From Nautilus pompilius (lineage: Eukaryota; Mollusca; Cephalopoda; Nautilida; Nautilidae): DNA of 64,000 nt. Location: positions 62,001 through 126,000 of the forward strand of contig JACATO010001745.1 in the NCBI GenBank assembly GCA_018389105.1, given 5' to 3'. Under the pieces are notes generated by a model. That model was not told the DNA's origin and searched no databases. It was given only the letters and a program-made list of their open reading frames with translations. The position numbers and the translations under genes are program-made. Shown piece after piece: positions 11,566-23,449 of this stretch (positions are counted from its first letter, which is position 1; every line of letters begins with the position of its first letter).

Positions 11566-12369
11566 CTCGTCAACCTTCGTCATCTCTCTCTCTCGCTCTC
11601 TATATAATGTACGCGAAAGTAACACGTGACCTACTCTGAGAAATGTAACGGGAGGATGGCAGGTGGGGCTGGGAGAGACCACATTAAGTACACCTTCCTA
11701 TGGAGGTGATGCATTAACAGGAGGAAATGACAGCGTAGCGGCTCGCTCAGCATCACGTTCAGATGGGAAATTTAAAATGACATTTCCTTCATTAAAACGA
11801 ATACACGACTTTATACCTGAAATATTTCTGGGATAAGCAGAGGTAGAGTCTGTAACAATAAATTAGGAATTAAGGAATGAAGAATTCAATTAACCACGAC
11901 GTAGATATGAATTTTTTTAATGTTTGGTAAAATAAGTTACAGTAGAGATACTGTATACTTAATTAGAAATTAAGATGGAAGATCAAAGAGATTAATAGCG
12001 AAGCCGATCCAACAGATAACAGTGATGCAAGAAACAAAAATATGTAGGTGATTCACATGGGTAGACAAAAAAGCTAAATAATATAGAACATCATCCTAGA
12101 TTCTGCAAACAAATCAATAGAAAATACTTTTAACCCTTCCACGAAAAGTGTGAATTATGGAAGGTTACCTGGATAATTTTCCCCAGTTAACACGAAAGGA
12201 CAGATAGAACTGTAAATACTGCTCTTATTATGACAGATAAAATCATATTGGAGCCGAAATCCGATAAATATAATAATTCTACAATTGATTGGCCAAAAGA
12301 TGAGGCAGGGATGACACAAGTCACGGTGATGTTAGATTTCCTGATGACCCCTCTATGGTGTAAGTCACA
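11566..12369. other. Gene-less stretch
   Basis: AT-rich, with a short CT run near 11580. Nothing else recognised; no copy B exon 5 was found. Confidence 0.5.
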
Positions 12370-13918
12370 CTGATACATTATAATAAACATAAAGAGGCTG
12401 TACCTGCTGGTTTTCTAAAAAAGTCTCTAGATTGTATGTTCACACAGTGATTATGAAGCTCACCTGTCAGGTGACATTTGAGTTTCATCATTTGACAGTT
12501 CTAGCGTTCATAATGGAGCTGTCAGGCTCAGGTATATCTATCCAAATGATCCACTTAAATAGGACACTGATGCGAGCTTGTCAGTCGGGGCTTCTGCCTT
12601 CAATAATTCACATCTGTGTTATGGCCCAGCCAACGGGTGGACTATTCATATCCTATAAATAACTAGCTCGTTAATAATTTAAAACTACACAGCACATTAC
12701 AGTCTCTTCTTCCCGGAAATAGTTCGATGTGAAAACTTCGAAAAGGTCTGTTGGTGAGCAATGCCAGCCAGTGCTCGCAGTAATATCTTCAGGTAAATCA
12801 TAGGCCGGTGGGTCAGACAGACTGGATAAGTAAAAAACCAAGACGGCTGGGGTGACCCATTAAGTCTTTGTAAACATCGTTTGTGAAACGATCGGGGTTA
12901 ATACAAGCTTTACACGTACAGCTGCCGGTGATAGGGTTAACCCTTCCTAACATACAAGGGGATCGGCTTCACCCACAGATAGGTCCCGCACCACCTGGTG
13001 ACTAACTTCGGTTGGAGAACCCAAACGAAAGCCTATTTGCCGTATATCCAACATAACATCTGTCTTGATTATCCTGGCGGCAGCGGAGAGAGTTGAAGCC
13101 AAAGCATCGCCACCGGCTTGGCGTTTATTCCAAAGTGAAATTAGTTTTTCCTTGTGTATAATGCCTATCTATAAGCCGCATCAGAAGGGGAGCTAACCCC
13201 GAGAAGAAGCATTGAAATATCTCCCATAATCAAAAGCATCGCCACCGGCTTGGCGTTTATTCCAAAGTGAAATTAGTTTTTCCTTGTGTATAATGCCTAT
13301 CTATAAGCCGCATCAGAAGGGGAGCTAACCCCGAGAAGAAGCATTGAAATATCTCCCATAATCAAAAGAAATGACAGCTGCTGGCGACAGTTGGCATATC
13401 TGACGCACGTGCTTAGGTCCATCAGTGGAAGGATGATGGTGATTGCGAGTACAGACTGCGATGGTTTTCGATATTTTACCCAGTTTCTCCCTCCAGATTT
13501 TATCCAGGTTCTCGTGTATATGAAGGTGTTCGATTCAGGATAAGTAATCATATCAACTTTTACCCGGTTTATTGAATGTGTAAGTTTACTAATTACGATT
13601 TCTGCTATATTTTAATAACAAAAAGTAATTACTATATATATATATATATTTCATAAACGTTACGCATGATTCTGCTTCTCGGTCTCGTGGAACGTAAGAA
13701 AAACACCGGAGTGCGTCCTCAGTATCGATGAGTCCGTCCCCTGGGTGTCGACTGTAGCTTTATGGATCAGGCTGTTGAGGGACTGTGGTCGTGGAACGAG
13801 CTCAATAATTCGCAAAGTTACGCTTGAAAGTTTACTGTTTGGCATCGATAAATAATAAATAAGGCGACAGTGAAAAGGCTGTTTGACAAAATGAGTGTCG
13901 TCGCCATGATGTAGGATC

Positions 13919-13920
<2 letters not shown>
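12370..13920. repeat. Segmental inverted duplication, left copy
   Basis: Three sub-blocks (about 12370-12640, 13050-13480 and 13820-13920) reappear in reverse order and mostly opposite orientation at 28230-27970, 27900-27500 and 27080-26990. One part of the middle block is itself inverted. This copy has an extra local tandem duplication at 13101-13367. Confidence 0.6.
13101..13367. repeat. Two-copy tandem duplication, 131 bp
   Basis: A 131-bp unit beginning AAAGCATCGCC occurs twice in direct succession with essentially no differences, so it is recent. Confidence 0.9.
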
Positions 13921-14000
<80 letters not shown>

Positions 14001-14060
14001 GGATGGAGGGAGGGAGAGAGAGAAAGGCGAGAGGAGGATAGCGGTAGAGATCGAGCTAGA
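13921..14060. repeat. GA microsatellite and GA-rich flank
   Basis: Long AG run that decays into GA-rich sequence; a CT-rich stretch follows to about 14430. Confidence 0.92.
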
Positions 14061-14564
14061 GGAGCGAAGAGAGGAGATAGAGAGTATTCGAGAGAGTCGA
14101 TTTAGCTAGCTCTCCCTATGGCCATGGATTGAGGGCTGAGCTCTCTCTCTCTATTTAGCTCTCGATCGCCTGTCTCGCTCGCTTGCGTCGCGCTTTGATT
14201 TCTCGCTCCTTCTCTCTTGACTCTGCTCCTTCACTACTCTCTGCTGCGCTCTCTCTCGGCTGCTCTCTCTCGCTCGGTATCTTCCCTCCTCTCCGTTCTG
14301 CTCATCCTTCTTCTCGTCTTCTGTTTGGCTCCTCGCTCTCTCTCGTCTCGAGCGACTCTCTGCTATCTCCCCTGCCTCTTTCTTCTCTGCTTCGGTTTCC
14401 ACTGTTCGCTGATGGCCTTTTTTCCCTTCCAACAGGAGGGGTCATAAATATGCAGCGTCTGTCCTACACTGTTGTTTCTTGTTTCTGGAGTACGAACACA
14501 TCCCACGGGCAACATCAGTTTTAAATCCTCCAGATTAATGACCTAATAGAAGCGGCGTCCCACT

Positions 14565-15002
14565 CGTGTGTGTGTGTGAGTGAGTGAGTGTGTATGTGTG
14601 TATGTGTTTTAGGTTTGTGTATTGTGTGTGTGTTTATTGTGTGTGTGATGTGTTTTATGTGTAATGTGTGCTGTGCGTGTGTGAACAGTGTGTATGTGAT
14701 GTGAGTGATGGTGGGTGTAGGTAGGGCGTGGTGTCTTGTATGTGAGTGTGAGGTGTGTGAGTGTGTTGTGTGGAGGTGAGTGTGTATGTGTAGGGTGGTG
14801 TGAGGTTGTTTGTGTGAGTGAGTGTGTGCGGTGGTCTTAGGTGAGTAGGGTGGTGGTGTGTGCGTGTTTCTGTGTCTTTGCGTGATGGTTGCGTGCCGGT
14901 GAGTGTGTATGTGTATGGGTGCGTGTTCGGTGTGTGTGTGTGTGAGTGTGTTGTGAGTGGTGTGCGTGTGTCTTGGCTGGGTGAGTGTGCGGTGCGTGTG
15001 TC
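14565..15002. repeat. Degenerate TG-rich tract
   Basis: About 440 bp of TG-rich sequence, interrupted and not strictly periodic. Confidence 0.9.
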
Positions 15003-15235
15003 TGTAGATCTTCCACGATTTTTTTCTCTCTAAAAGTGATTTGAATTACCTGCCCACTTGTCCCACTATCATTTTTTCTCTCCCTGCTCCCCTTATTTGC
15101 TGGCATGGACTTTCCCATATTTCCACAGTTCGTCTCGCCATCTCTTTAACCCGTGGGTGACGGTCACATGAAATCGTATTTATTTACTCTCCGCCCATTT
15201 ACGAACTACGAATGTCCGCTACCTGTCTCGGAGGA

Positions 15236-15302
15236 CCGCGGGTTAATCCACCAGACTGGACTGCTAAGGTTGAAATCTGGAGTTCGAATTCCTGTCGGGA
15301 AA
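15236..15302 (+). repeat. tRNA-like sequence, serine-tRNA-like
   Basis: GGACTGCTAA, the usual anticodon loop of tRNA-Ser(GCT), is followed by a box B-like GAGTTCGAATTCC. The arms do not pair well enough for a real tRNA, so a tRNA-derived SINE is more likely. Confidence 0.4.
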
Positions 15303-15461
15303 GGAATGGTTCGTACCTCTCTACCACCGTAGACTAACAAGCTGCGGAGGATAGCTATTCGGAGCCGGCTGAAGCTTTTCCGAACCACTGTGCCCATCAT
15401 ATCGAAAATGCTGACCCGTCACGCAAAACTTACAACACACGATGGGGACCCCTGATTTGCC

Positions 15462-15560
15462 GGAGTAATAGCCGAGTGGGTGGCGGGGCTGGCATACGAA
15501 ATGGGGGATCAGACGGTTTTGTTTGTGGAGGCATGGCGACCGAGAACGGAGAACTGGGAA
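15462..15560 (+). repeat. tRNA-like box A sequence, possible SINE
   Basis: TAGCCGAGTGGGTGGCG resembles the box A of serine or leucine tRNAs. A recognisable box B was not found. Confidence 0.3.
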
Positions 15561-17189
15561 GCTGCTGCATTCTGCGTCAATCCGTCCAGCCTGAACGGGT
15601 GATGGTCGCGGAGTGATGCTGAAGAATAGGAAACCGTTGGTTTGGGTGGGGAGGGGACAAGGGTTCCTACCGCCAGGCTGACCGTTATAACTAAATCGCC
15701 CTAAGTATAAACAAACAACAAAACAAAAAAAAAATGCCCGCTGCTTCTTCAAAGTTACCGGATCTGTCTCAGAAAGGTTTCCGTCAGCTCCCGACGGTTG
15801 CGACATCCGTGATCACTTACGAGTAATACAGTAAAAACGTTTTACTTCAAGGGAAATAACTTTTCAAGGGAAATAACTTTTCAACAAAAAAAATAAATAT
15901 CATATAACGCTAGCGCGAGTTACTTCCCTTGAATTATATAAAATTATTATTCATGGTCATGGCTATGTCGGCTCCGACCGTTCACGGCAGTATCTGAATC
16001 AGGAACCCGACTACACTTCACCAGTGGTCATCACCGGAACGATTTTGGGTAAGAGTGGGAAATCCCTTCGTGTAAGCAGAGGAGCTGGGCGGGGGACTTT
16101 CCCTTACCGACTTCCAAGAGGTACAGGCGGGTCCTCATCCATCACACCATTCCCCTCAGGACATATATCTTTTCGGGCGATGATCCATCTTTCCAATCGA
16201 CAGTGAGTCCCCCCCCGACCAAAGGCATATAAAAAAATGTAGAGAACAGCTTTCTGGAACATAAAGAGGCTGATGGTACATCCATCAAAGACGCGTTGGT
16301 CCGCACGAAGTCCTGATATGACGACACCTGGGCAGTTTAACAGAAACACGATCATCTGATCAGATGAAGGTGCTGCTGTGGGTCCTGGTCTACACAGGTG
16401 ACAATAGAGTAAGTAAAACGCGTCGGCATTGGAACGAACGATATCATCAGCCTACCGTCTGAGCTCTGCTGGCTCCGAAAGTCCCGTGACCGGAAACGTG
16501 TAGCAGCGAATCGTTCTTTACCGAAGTGAATTCTTGAGAGAAGTCAGCATATACCTTCACCTGGTGGGCTTTACTGAACGAACCTCTTGAAAAGGAAAGC
16601 GGGAAGAAATAATAAGAAGGTAAAAATTATAACTACAGGGTTTAACAGGAAGCGATAAGTTCGCATTGAGTTAATGACTCCGCCTCCTTCCGTCCGCCCT
16701 TGATAAATCGCATTGACAAAGCATGTCTCGAACCTGTGTTTGGTGTTCAGATGAGGAGCCCGTCTGTGAAGTGCGTCAGACCGCGGAGAATCGAAGGCGA
16801 GAAACTGCTCCTCGCGGTCGATGCGTGTACGGTAAAGTACCACGTGGTCTGCTCAATTCTTTTGTTAATTTTGTAATCAACAACGAAGGGAACGGTGTCC
16901 ATTCAATAGATAACATAATTAGCTTATACCCCTGGCTCACGGCGAAGAGTTGTTCAAAGATAATCTCATTTCAGTATGATAAATGAAGCAAACGCTCAGG
17001 TAGGATAAAAAAAAGGAAAGGATTGCATCTTTCTCAGTGTTATCCAGGTAATAAATCAATATTAGCACAAAATAAATGCTGTATTTTCTTTGATCTCACG
17101 TGAGTGAACATGCATAGTTAACACCTTAAGAGAGAAGAGTCTCCATTGTTCCGACCGAACAAGAACGTTAGTCAACCTTTAGATGACAA
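15560..17189. other. Gene-less stretch
   Basis: No gene was recognised. A 17-base duplication (TTCAAGGGAAATAACTT) lies near 15850. Confidence 0.5.
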
Positions 17190-18000
17190 GATCTTCTCAA
17201 CCGAGCGGAACCGTCAATGATAGATGTGTACCGTATCTACAACAAAAGAATCTGCAGGTAATAATCGAACGAACTGATCGCACCTCCATTTGTCGGATCT
17301 GATCTCGAAGGGATGGGTTCTCTCAGAATCTTCTCGCTGCTTCTTTTTGTCGAGTTAGTGCTGGGGACGTCTGATGACGTCAAAATTCGAACTCAGACGT
17401 ACAGGGAACTTAAAGGGTTCGATCTGAGCACGACCCGTCCGGTAAGGTATAACTCTCGGGGCCGCAGTACAACCGAGTGTGGTATAGCCTGTTTGGAGGA
17501 TCCGTGGTGCAGGGTGTTCTCCTACGACCCATCTCTTAACACCTGCCAGCTCATCGACGACAGGGATGATTCTGTACAACTGCGGAGACAGGACAACGAT
17601 GGCTTCTTTATGCCGTATAAGGAGGTAGGAAATCAGTCTTTTCTCAGCTGGTTATAGAACCTCTAAGTTCTTTAACAGTCCGTGATGGACTTGTGATAGC
17701 GTACACCACTGAAACAAATTGTCGATCATTCCAGTTTCTGCTTGAATCTCGGTGATGAGGTCGTTGCTTTATCCATCAGATCCGTTCTACTGTATCACGA
17801 GCGGGGTTTACCTATAAACTACAACCCCGGAATTTATAGCGAATACATTCTGTCGGAAATGGGTTTGTGGTTTGTTTTAGAACACCGAATAAAATGTCGT
17901 CCTTACTTGAATCTTTTCCCACAAAGTTACCAATAGCATTTATTAAATTCCCCTGAGCTGCAAACACCTGGATGCCACGAAGGATCAGGCAGATTGTTAT
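17190..18000. repeat. Direct duplication carrying exon 1, left copy (partner 25780-26540)
   Basis: Leader, exon and several hundred bases of the following intron match 25780-26540 in the same orientation, offset by about 8.57 kb. The exon is much better conserved than the intron. Confidence 0.7.
17313..17624 (+). pseudogene. Copy C: lone PAN/apple exon 1 with 3' frameshift
   Basis: Nearly identical to copy D exon 1: signal peptide MGSLRIFSLLLFVELVLG, and the same ECGIAC, DPWC, NTCQLID cysteines. It is three bases shorter in the STT run and lacks one more base after GFF (about 17607), so FYAVYE becomes MPYKE and the GTAGGA donor is reached in phase 0 instead of 1. It could not join a family exon 2 in frame. 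No exons 2-5 were found before the inverted repeat at 18.3 kb. It may be a dead duplicate, or an alternative first exon with a sequencing error. Confidence 0.65.
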
Positions 18001-18339
18001 AAGCTGAAGCAAAATCTAAATGCTGCATTTTAAAATCTTTTCTTTTTATCCTCTCTACGCCAGTCATCGGTAGAAAGTATTTCATCCAAAAGTATATGGG
18101 TACGCTAATTATACCAAATTATTTCAAAAGGGCGCAGAACCTCTTCCCCGTATTAACCAGTCCCTGCCAACAGCACTGACACAAACATTAGTCAACCAGG
18201 AACTTCAAGCCTCCTACTGAATCCTGACTTCCATATTGTTAAAGAAACCTTCGTAGTAAATCTTCTAACGAAAGCTACAAATGTTCATTTGTGTCTTGAC
18301 CATAATCTGAAGAAATCTTATTTGAAATGTCATTTCCAA

Positions 18340-19600
18340 AAACTGTCCTTTCAGCTCATTCTTTATTCCATGAGTTTCAAAAATGTTTTATGTTGGCATC
18401 ACAAAGTCTAACATCCTGATCACGTTCTCAGTAGGCCGGTAGCTTTAACCCTTGTACAGTTGTGATAGAAAAAACTCTAATTTCGAAACATACAAGATAA
18501 TGTAACCATTCCTCTTCCTCACAGACTCTGATGCTAAAACTTACTTTCCCTGTTTACCATAATTATATGGAAGACGGTTCAGTGAATAAATTCCCTTACC
18601 TCTAAATTCTTCAAACACATTTCAATCTGCAGCCAATGTCTTTCTACCAGAGACTAATTTGGATTTTTAAATGCTCACTGATACTCCGGTTGTCTGCAAC
18701 AGGTCTTAAAGAGCTATAATATTGAAGTAAATTGAGTCCTGATTTGAAGAACACTTGCGTTCTTTCCCGGAGGATAGTAATGTAGTATTTCTGTTTTTAA
18801 AACAGTATTCTGTGACTTAGAGTGTGAAATGTCGCCGACAAATGTTGACCTGGCAGATCTTTGTGAAGAAACAAACTGTAGCCGCCATTGCAGACAAACT
18901 TGGTAGTCGATGTTGTCTCATCTTAATGTAAAACTGTACAAGTAGGTGGCGCCCCATGTTTACGCTTCAACCTTCTCCTTATACACAACTGCGGGTGAAG
19001 CATACCAGCAGACAATCATGATGACATATTTACCTCGTTCTTTAGAAATAGTGATGCGTACCGCACGCTTACCTTTCCCAATCACCTCCATTGCGACAGG
19101 TGTAATATTCAATCACCATCCGCTTTGATTAGTAATAATATTTTTTTTAAAAATACTGGTTTCCTTTGTATTTGTGAGATACTGAGCAATTCTTGCTGTA
19201 GATCATAAAATTCGTCCAGCCGTTCACCTCTTGCATCTGAACATTCGATCTCTGGTTGCGGAAAAATGTCGCCAAAGATTTTTTTAAAGAAGTTAATTAT
19301 GAAATCCCGTCCAGCCATCTTTACTGCTTTGTCTAATTTGAAGGTATCTGACGTAGATTACAGACCGTTAGAGGTAAACAGCACTGCGATGTTGTAACAA
19401 AGGGCAGCCAGGTGCGGTTCTTGTCCGGGGTAAAAAGTACTTGATCTTATTGACTTTATTTTGATATTCGACTTTCTGCTGCTGCTTGTCACATGATGGG
19501 GAAGGGATAATACGAAACATTAGAACACCTAACTCCCTAAAACAGAGAGCATCTGTTTAGAGCTTCTTCGAAAGATTCGTGTGTGTAAAATGTATTGATC
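18340..19600. repeat. Left arm of large imperfect palindrome
   Basis: Reverse complement of about 23450-24700 (coordinates sum to about 43034). Best conserved near 18930-19570, patchier towards 18340. The spacer is about 3.9 kb and itself contains an inverted pair (19720-19910 and 22090-22290). Confidence 0.8.
19109..19318 (-). CDS. Small conserved ORF, second copy (hypothetical)
   Basis: Counterpart of the ORF at 23715 on the other arm. One base change in the TTT TAA context lets the frame run on through a lysine and isoleucine-rich tail to 69 residues. No signal peptide or membrane segment is evident. Confidence 0.3.
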   Translation of the reverse strand: MAGRDFIINFFKKIFGDIFPQPEIECSDARGERLDEFYDLQQELLSISQIQRKPVFLKKILLLIKADGD

Positions 19601-19910
19601 ACTGTATCCGCATCACCTCTCGATGGTTTTGAAGATCCACCAGCACGGATTACTTGTACTGAGCGTGTATATGATAATTTCAAACCCTTACCCGCTTCCT
19701 AGTTACAGCATGAAAACCGCCTGAGTTACATTTTAGATGTGAATTATTTAAGAAAAAAGCCGAGTGACAAACTCGCTTTACTGCCGTATTTAAGTGGACC
19801 ATTTGGATTTTAAAAAAAGTCCGAGCCTGAGAGCTCCATTATAAACTTAAGAACTGTGTCAAGTGATGTTTATTATATGTTACCTGACAGGTGAGTTTCA
19901 CCATCAGTCA

Positions 19911-22019
19911 ATGCAAATCAGCCAGCCACGTGATAACTGGCTGTCTGTACGGCTGCTGAAATCAGTGTCCCGACTTACTCAAGCTCTCATTTAGCAGCCT
20001 GTTGGACCTGTACATATTACCTAGAAGGTTTATTATTTTGGGATTGGTAAAGTTCTTACTCTACCTGGATGTCTGTTAACATCAGCCTGCTTTGCTACTG
20101 CAGATGAGGTTTTTCCGACTGAATGTCTGACATGGTTAAGAACTCGGCCAGCTGACGCTTCAGTCTGCGGTGACTGAAATACTGACGATTCTCTTGTGGC
20201 AGGATGTAATATATGGAATCGAATGTCTCTTCCTCTTATATTCCGCGCAGCCATCAATAGAAACAACGTAGCAGTTCGCATGGTTAATCAAAGATGAAGA
20301 TGCCGGATGTCACATCTGCTTACCTTGAGGCTCGACCTACCTGAGAGGTAGCGAATGGTAGCGCCGTATCTTCGTGCAGAATACGGATCGCACTCAGCGA
20401 TTTCAGCCATTGTATCAGATGTAATGAGGACGTAAATTCGTTTCTGTTTTTGTGGAGATGATCGCATCGAAGCCATGGACCATTGTCCCTTTAAACGGTT
20501 TGCTATTGAGGTTTTCTCGTGTTCAAGAATACACCTCTGTTCACTTCAAGGTAAAAGTATCGAAATCAAGGGGACCCGAAAAGGGGGGGGGACATACAAG
20601 GAAAGGTTCTCTTAAAATCAGCAGAAAAGATTTCACCCAACTTCACTTCTTATAGGAAATTGTGAATCGCTTTCAGAATTCGATCCAATACTCAACATTA
20701 ATTTTGGCGATTCGTTTTCTTCTGGAAGAAGGGAAATCAAACTTCTTGTGTAAAAGTCTTCACTGGACCAATTCCAATGGCAAAGAGCTGTGCTGAATAC
20801 AGCAGTAATCGTAGTTCTAGACATTCAAATGCATTCATCGCGGCTAATAAAGGTCAAAGAATATTTCATGTCAACTAGAAGAATCAGAATGGTACTGCTG
20901 CCGTTTAATGCTCGATCCAATTTATTGGCGAAACCTGACTGCAGAGGATGGAGACTGATGTTTCCCCATGAAAACGAGGTGAAATATCTGATGCAGAATC
21001 TTTCTTGTCTGTATAAGGAGAAAGGATACGATGAAAAAAATACATGAAAGATGCTTGAGAAAGTGACGAGAGACTTCTTGGGTCACGACCTTCGACTATC
21101 CGTTGCTAGGTTTCAGATTTTTGCTGTTTAGTAAGATATGGTTGGCTCTGCATCTTCATCGGGCTCGCTTTTCTGTGTGGCATCGTTCCTCTCGACCTCG
21201 TTTGCGGAGGATGTATTTCAGAACCGCGAGCAACGGTGCCGCCCGTCCGCCCAAAACAAAGTGCGGCGGTAGCGAGAAACAGAGGAGGGATCCAAGACTC
21301 CGGTTCGAAGGGAACCGCCGCCACAAGGTATCTGCGCGCCATCTGCCGGCCGCCAGTTCTACAGGTGGTGTCAATGCCAAAAGAAGCGAGCCCTTGATTT
21401 CTAATCGGACACTTATTGAAGACGTATGATGTTGGATTCTCGTCTCGTCTCGTGTTTCCGGCCCTATTCCATGTTTTCTGCTCATCCCCCTGATCAAAGT
21501 AGCAAAGAGGCAGACATCTGAGTCGCGCGGGTGAGACGCTGGGACGGTTTACGGAAGGCGCAGAACCCTGATGTTTTCTCCAGCTGCCGTGTCACGTGTG
21601 TGATTGGAATATTTTAAGAATGATGCAAAGATCGTTCGTGATGGCTTCCGGTGTAGGAAATTGAATCTCCTAGTTTATCTTAGGTTATGATTTCCATGAT
21701 GGTCAAGATGGAACCTAGAAATTCCGAAAGGTTCACTTTTCCAGTTACACTGATGGCGGCTTGAACAGAGTACAGGTTACTGGTTCTCAAGGATGCTGGG
21801 TGGGATCAGGGGGATGACTGCCAAGAACACTGAAGTATAGGTATTAGAACGATGTTAGGAGGGGGTTCTCGAAATAGATTGGCGAAGAAATTATCCAGGC
21901 TGGCTTTCAATGAGCGTGTTGGATCAGTCATCTATTACGTGGGATGTTGTACTTTCTTTGCCAGGTAGTGTACTTACTGTAGCCAATTGATTTCGGTATT
22001 GAATGAGTCATATCGATAC
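19911..22019. other. Spacer of the palindrome
   Basis: Open frames up to about 110 codons occur near 21100-21500 on both strands but show no recognised motif. Confidence 0.45.
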
Positions 22020-22640
22020 ATTATAATAAAACGTGTACACATAGACATAGAGAGGCTTAGCAGGTGGTTCTCTAAAAGTATTCTAGATTGTATGTTCACA
22101 GTGACTAGGACGTTCACCTGTCAGGTACAATGAAAGAGACATCACTCGACAGTTCTAATATTTAAAAATTGACTCTCAGACTCGGGTATATCTATCCGAA
22201 TGATCCACTTAGATATGACAATGATGCGAGCTTGTCGATCGGTTCTTACCTCCAATAATTCACGTCTAAATTATAATCCAGCCAACAGGTGGTTTTGATC
22301 CTATACATAACGAGACGGTTAATAGTTTAAAAAATTTTTTTAAAATGCAGTCATACGATCAGAACGGACCAGGCTGTTTACCGATTGTAGTCGTGCATCA
22401 GCAGGCATTAATCAATGCACTCAATAATCCAATAATACGGTTGAAAGTTAATTGTTCGGCATCGGTAAATAATAAATAAGGCGACAGTGAAAGTTGTTTG
22501 CCATCGTGATGTAGGACCCGGAGAAGACGATTTCCCTGCAGGCTGTCGTCTCTCTGTCGGTTCTACTGTTCGTTTGGATGAACGTTTCCCTGCCAAAAGA
22601 AGCGATCGTAAAATATACAGGTGACGTCACACACTGTTCT
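22020..22640. repeat. Additional copy of the shared repeat blocks
   Basis: 22020-22300 matches 12370-12640 directly and matches 19720-19910 and 27970-28230 in reverse. 22340-22640 matches 26880-27180 in reverse, and 22440-22530 matches 13820-13915. These look like dispersed blocks carried along with the duplications. Confidence 0.6.
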
Positions 22641-23449
22641 TGTGGATGGAGTAGGGAGACGTATCACGTGTGCTATTAGCCACAGCTTTCGCCCAAATGC
22701 TGGTGATAATGGGTTAGATTCCAGAATGATCTCGTGAGAACGATTACAAATCGAAGACACAGAAATATCTGATCCTTGCACCAGAAAGTTCCAGTCGCTA
22801 TATTAAGGTTGCAAACAAATGCGTTGGAAAGATGCCGCGACGATGTTGATGGAATTGGATATTTCCCTGAACTTTAAGGTGGAAGCCGTAAATAATATAA
22901 ATGAAATGTGCCATTCATCATCAGCCACGTGTCTCTCTCTGAAGAAAAGTCGGATCACTTTAATTAGAAGGAACAAGGAATGAATAATTATCTGATATTC
23001 AAATTAGACTAGAACCTAAGCATTATTTACCCGTAGTGTTATTGTTAACGATTGGTAAATATAACCAGTAACTTACGCTAGGTTTGTTATATTAACCAAG
23101 TTACCAATCGAACGGATGACCAATTCCTCCTCCCGGGAGAGACTTGTATAAGCCGTTTTGCCTGTCCGCTTCCTCTGGATACTAAACCCAGATAGCTTCC
23201 TGTTCCCTTGTAGTTACCAGCCGGAACTAATCTAAGAAACGTTCGATAAACCGACGACGTTGTGTACAATTATTGAAAGAGGATAAATTGTGTCCTGCTT
23301 TAACTAGCATTAAAGATAATAATTTATTGAAGACATATCTTGAAAATTAGAAAGCCTTAATTAGTTATCGTGTCAACATGAATTCGCAATATTGCAAAAT
23401 GTTTGACTTATAGATAAGCCAAGTAACTCTGCAGACGGATTAACGGTGA

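Noticed and set aside
14151..14524. Open frames of about 90-113 codons on both strands in GA/CT-rich sequence
   Set aside because: Low complexity, no motif, and open on both strands because of the base composition.
15321..15806. 161-codon minus-strand frame
   Set aside because: It overlaps tRNA-like repeat sequence, has no recognised domain and no supporting splice or start signals.
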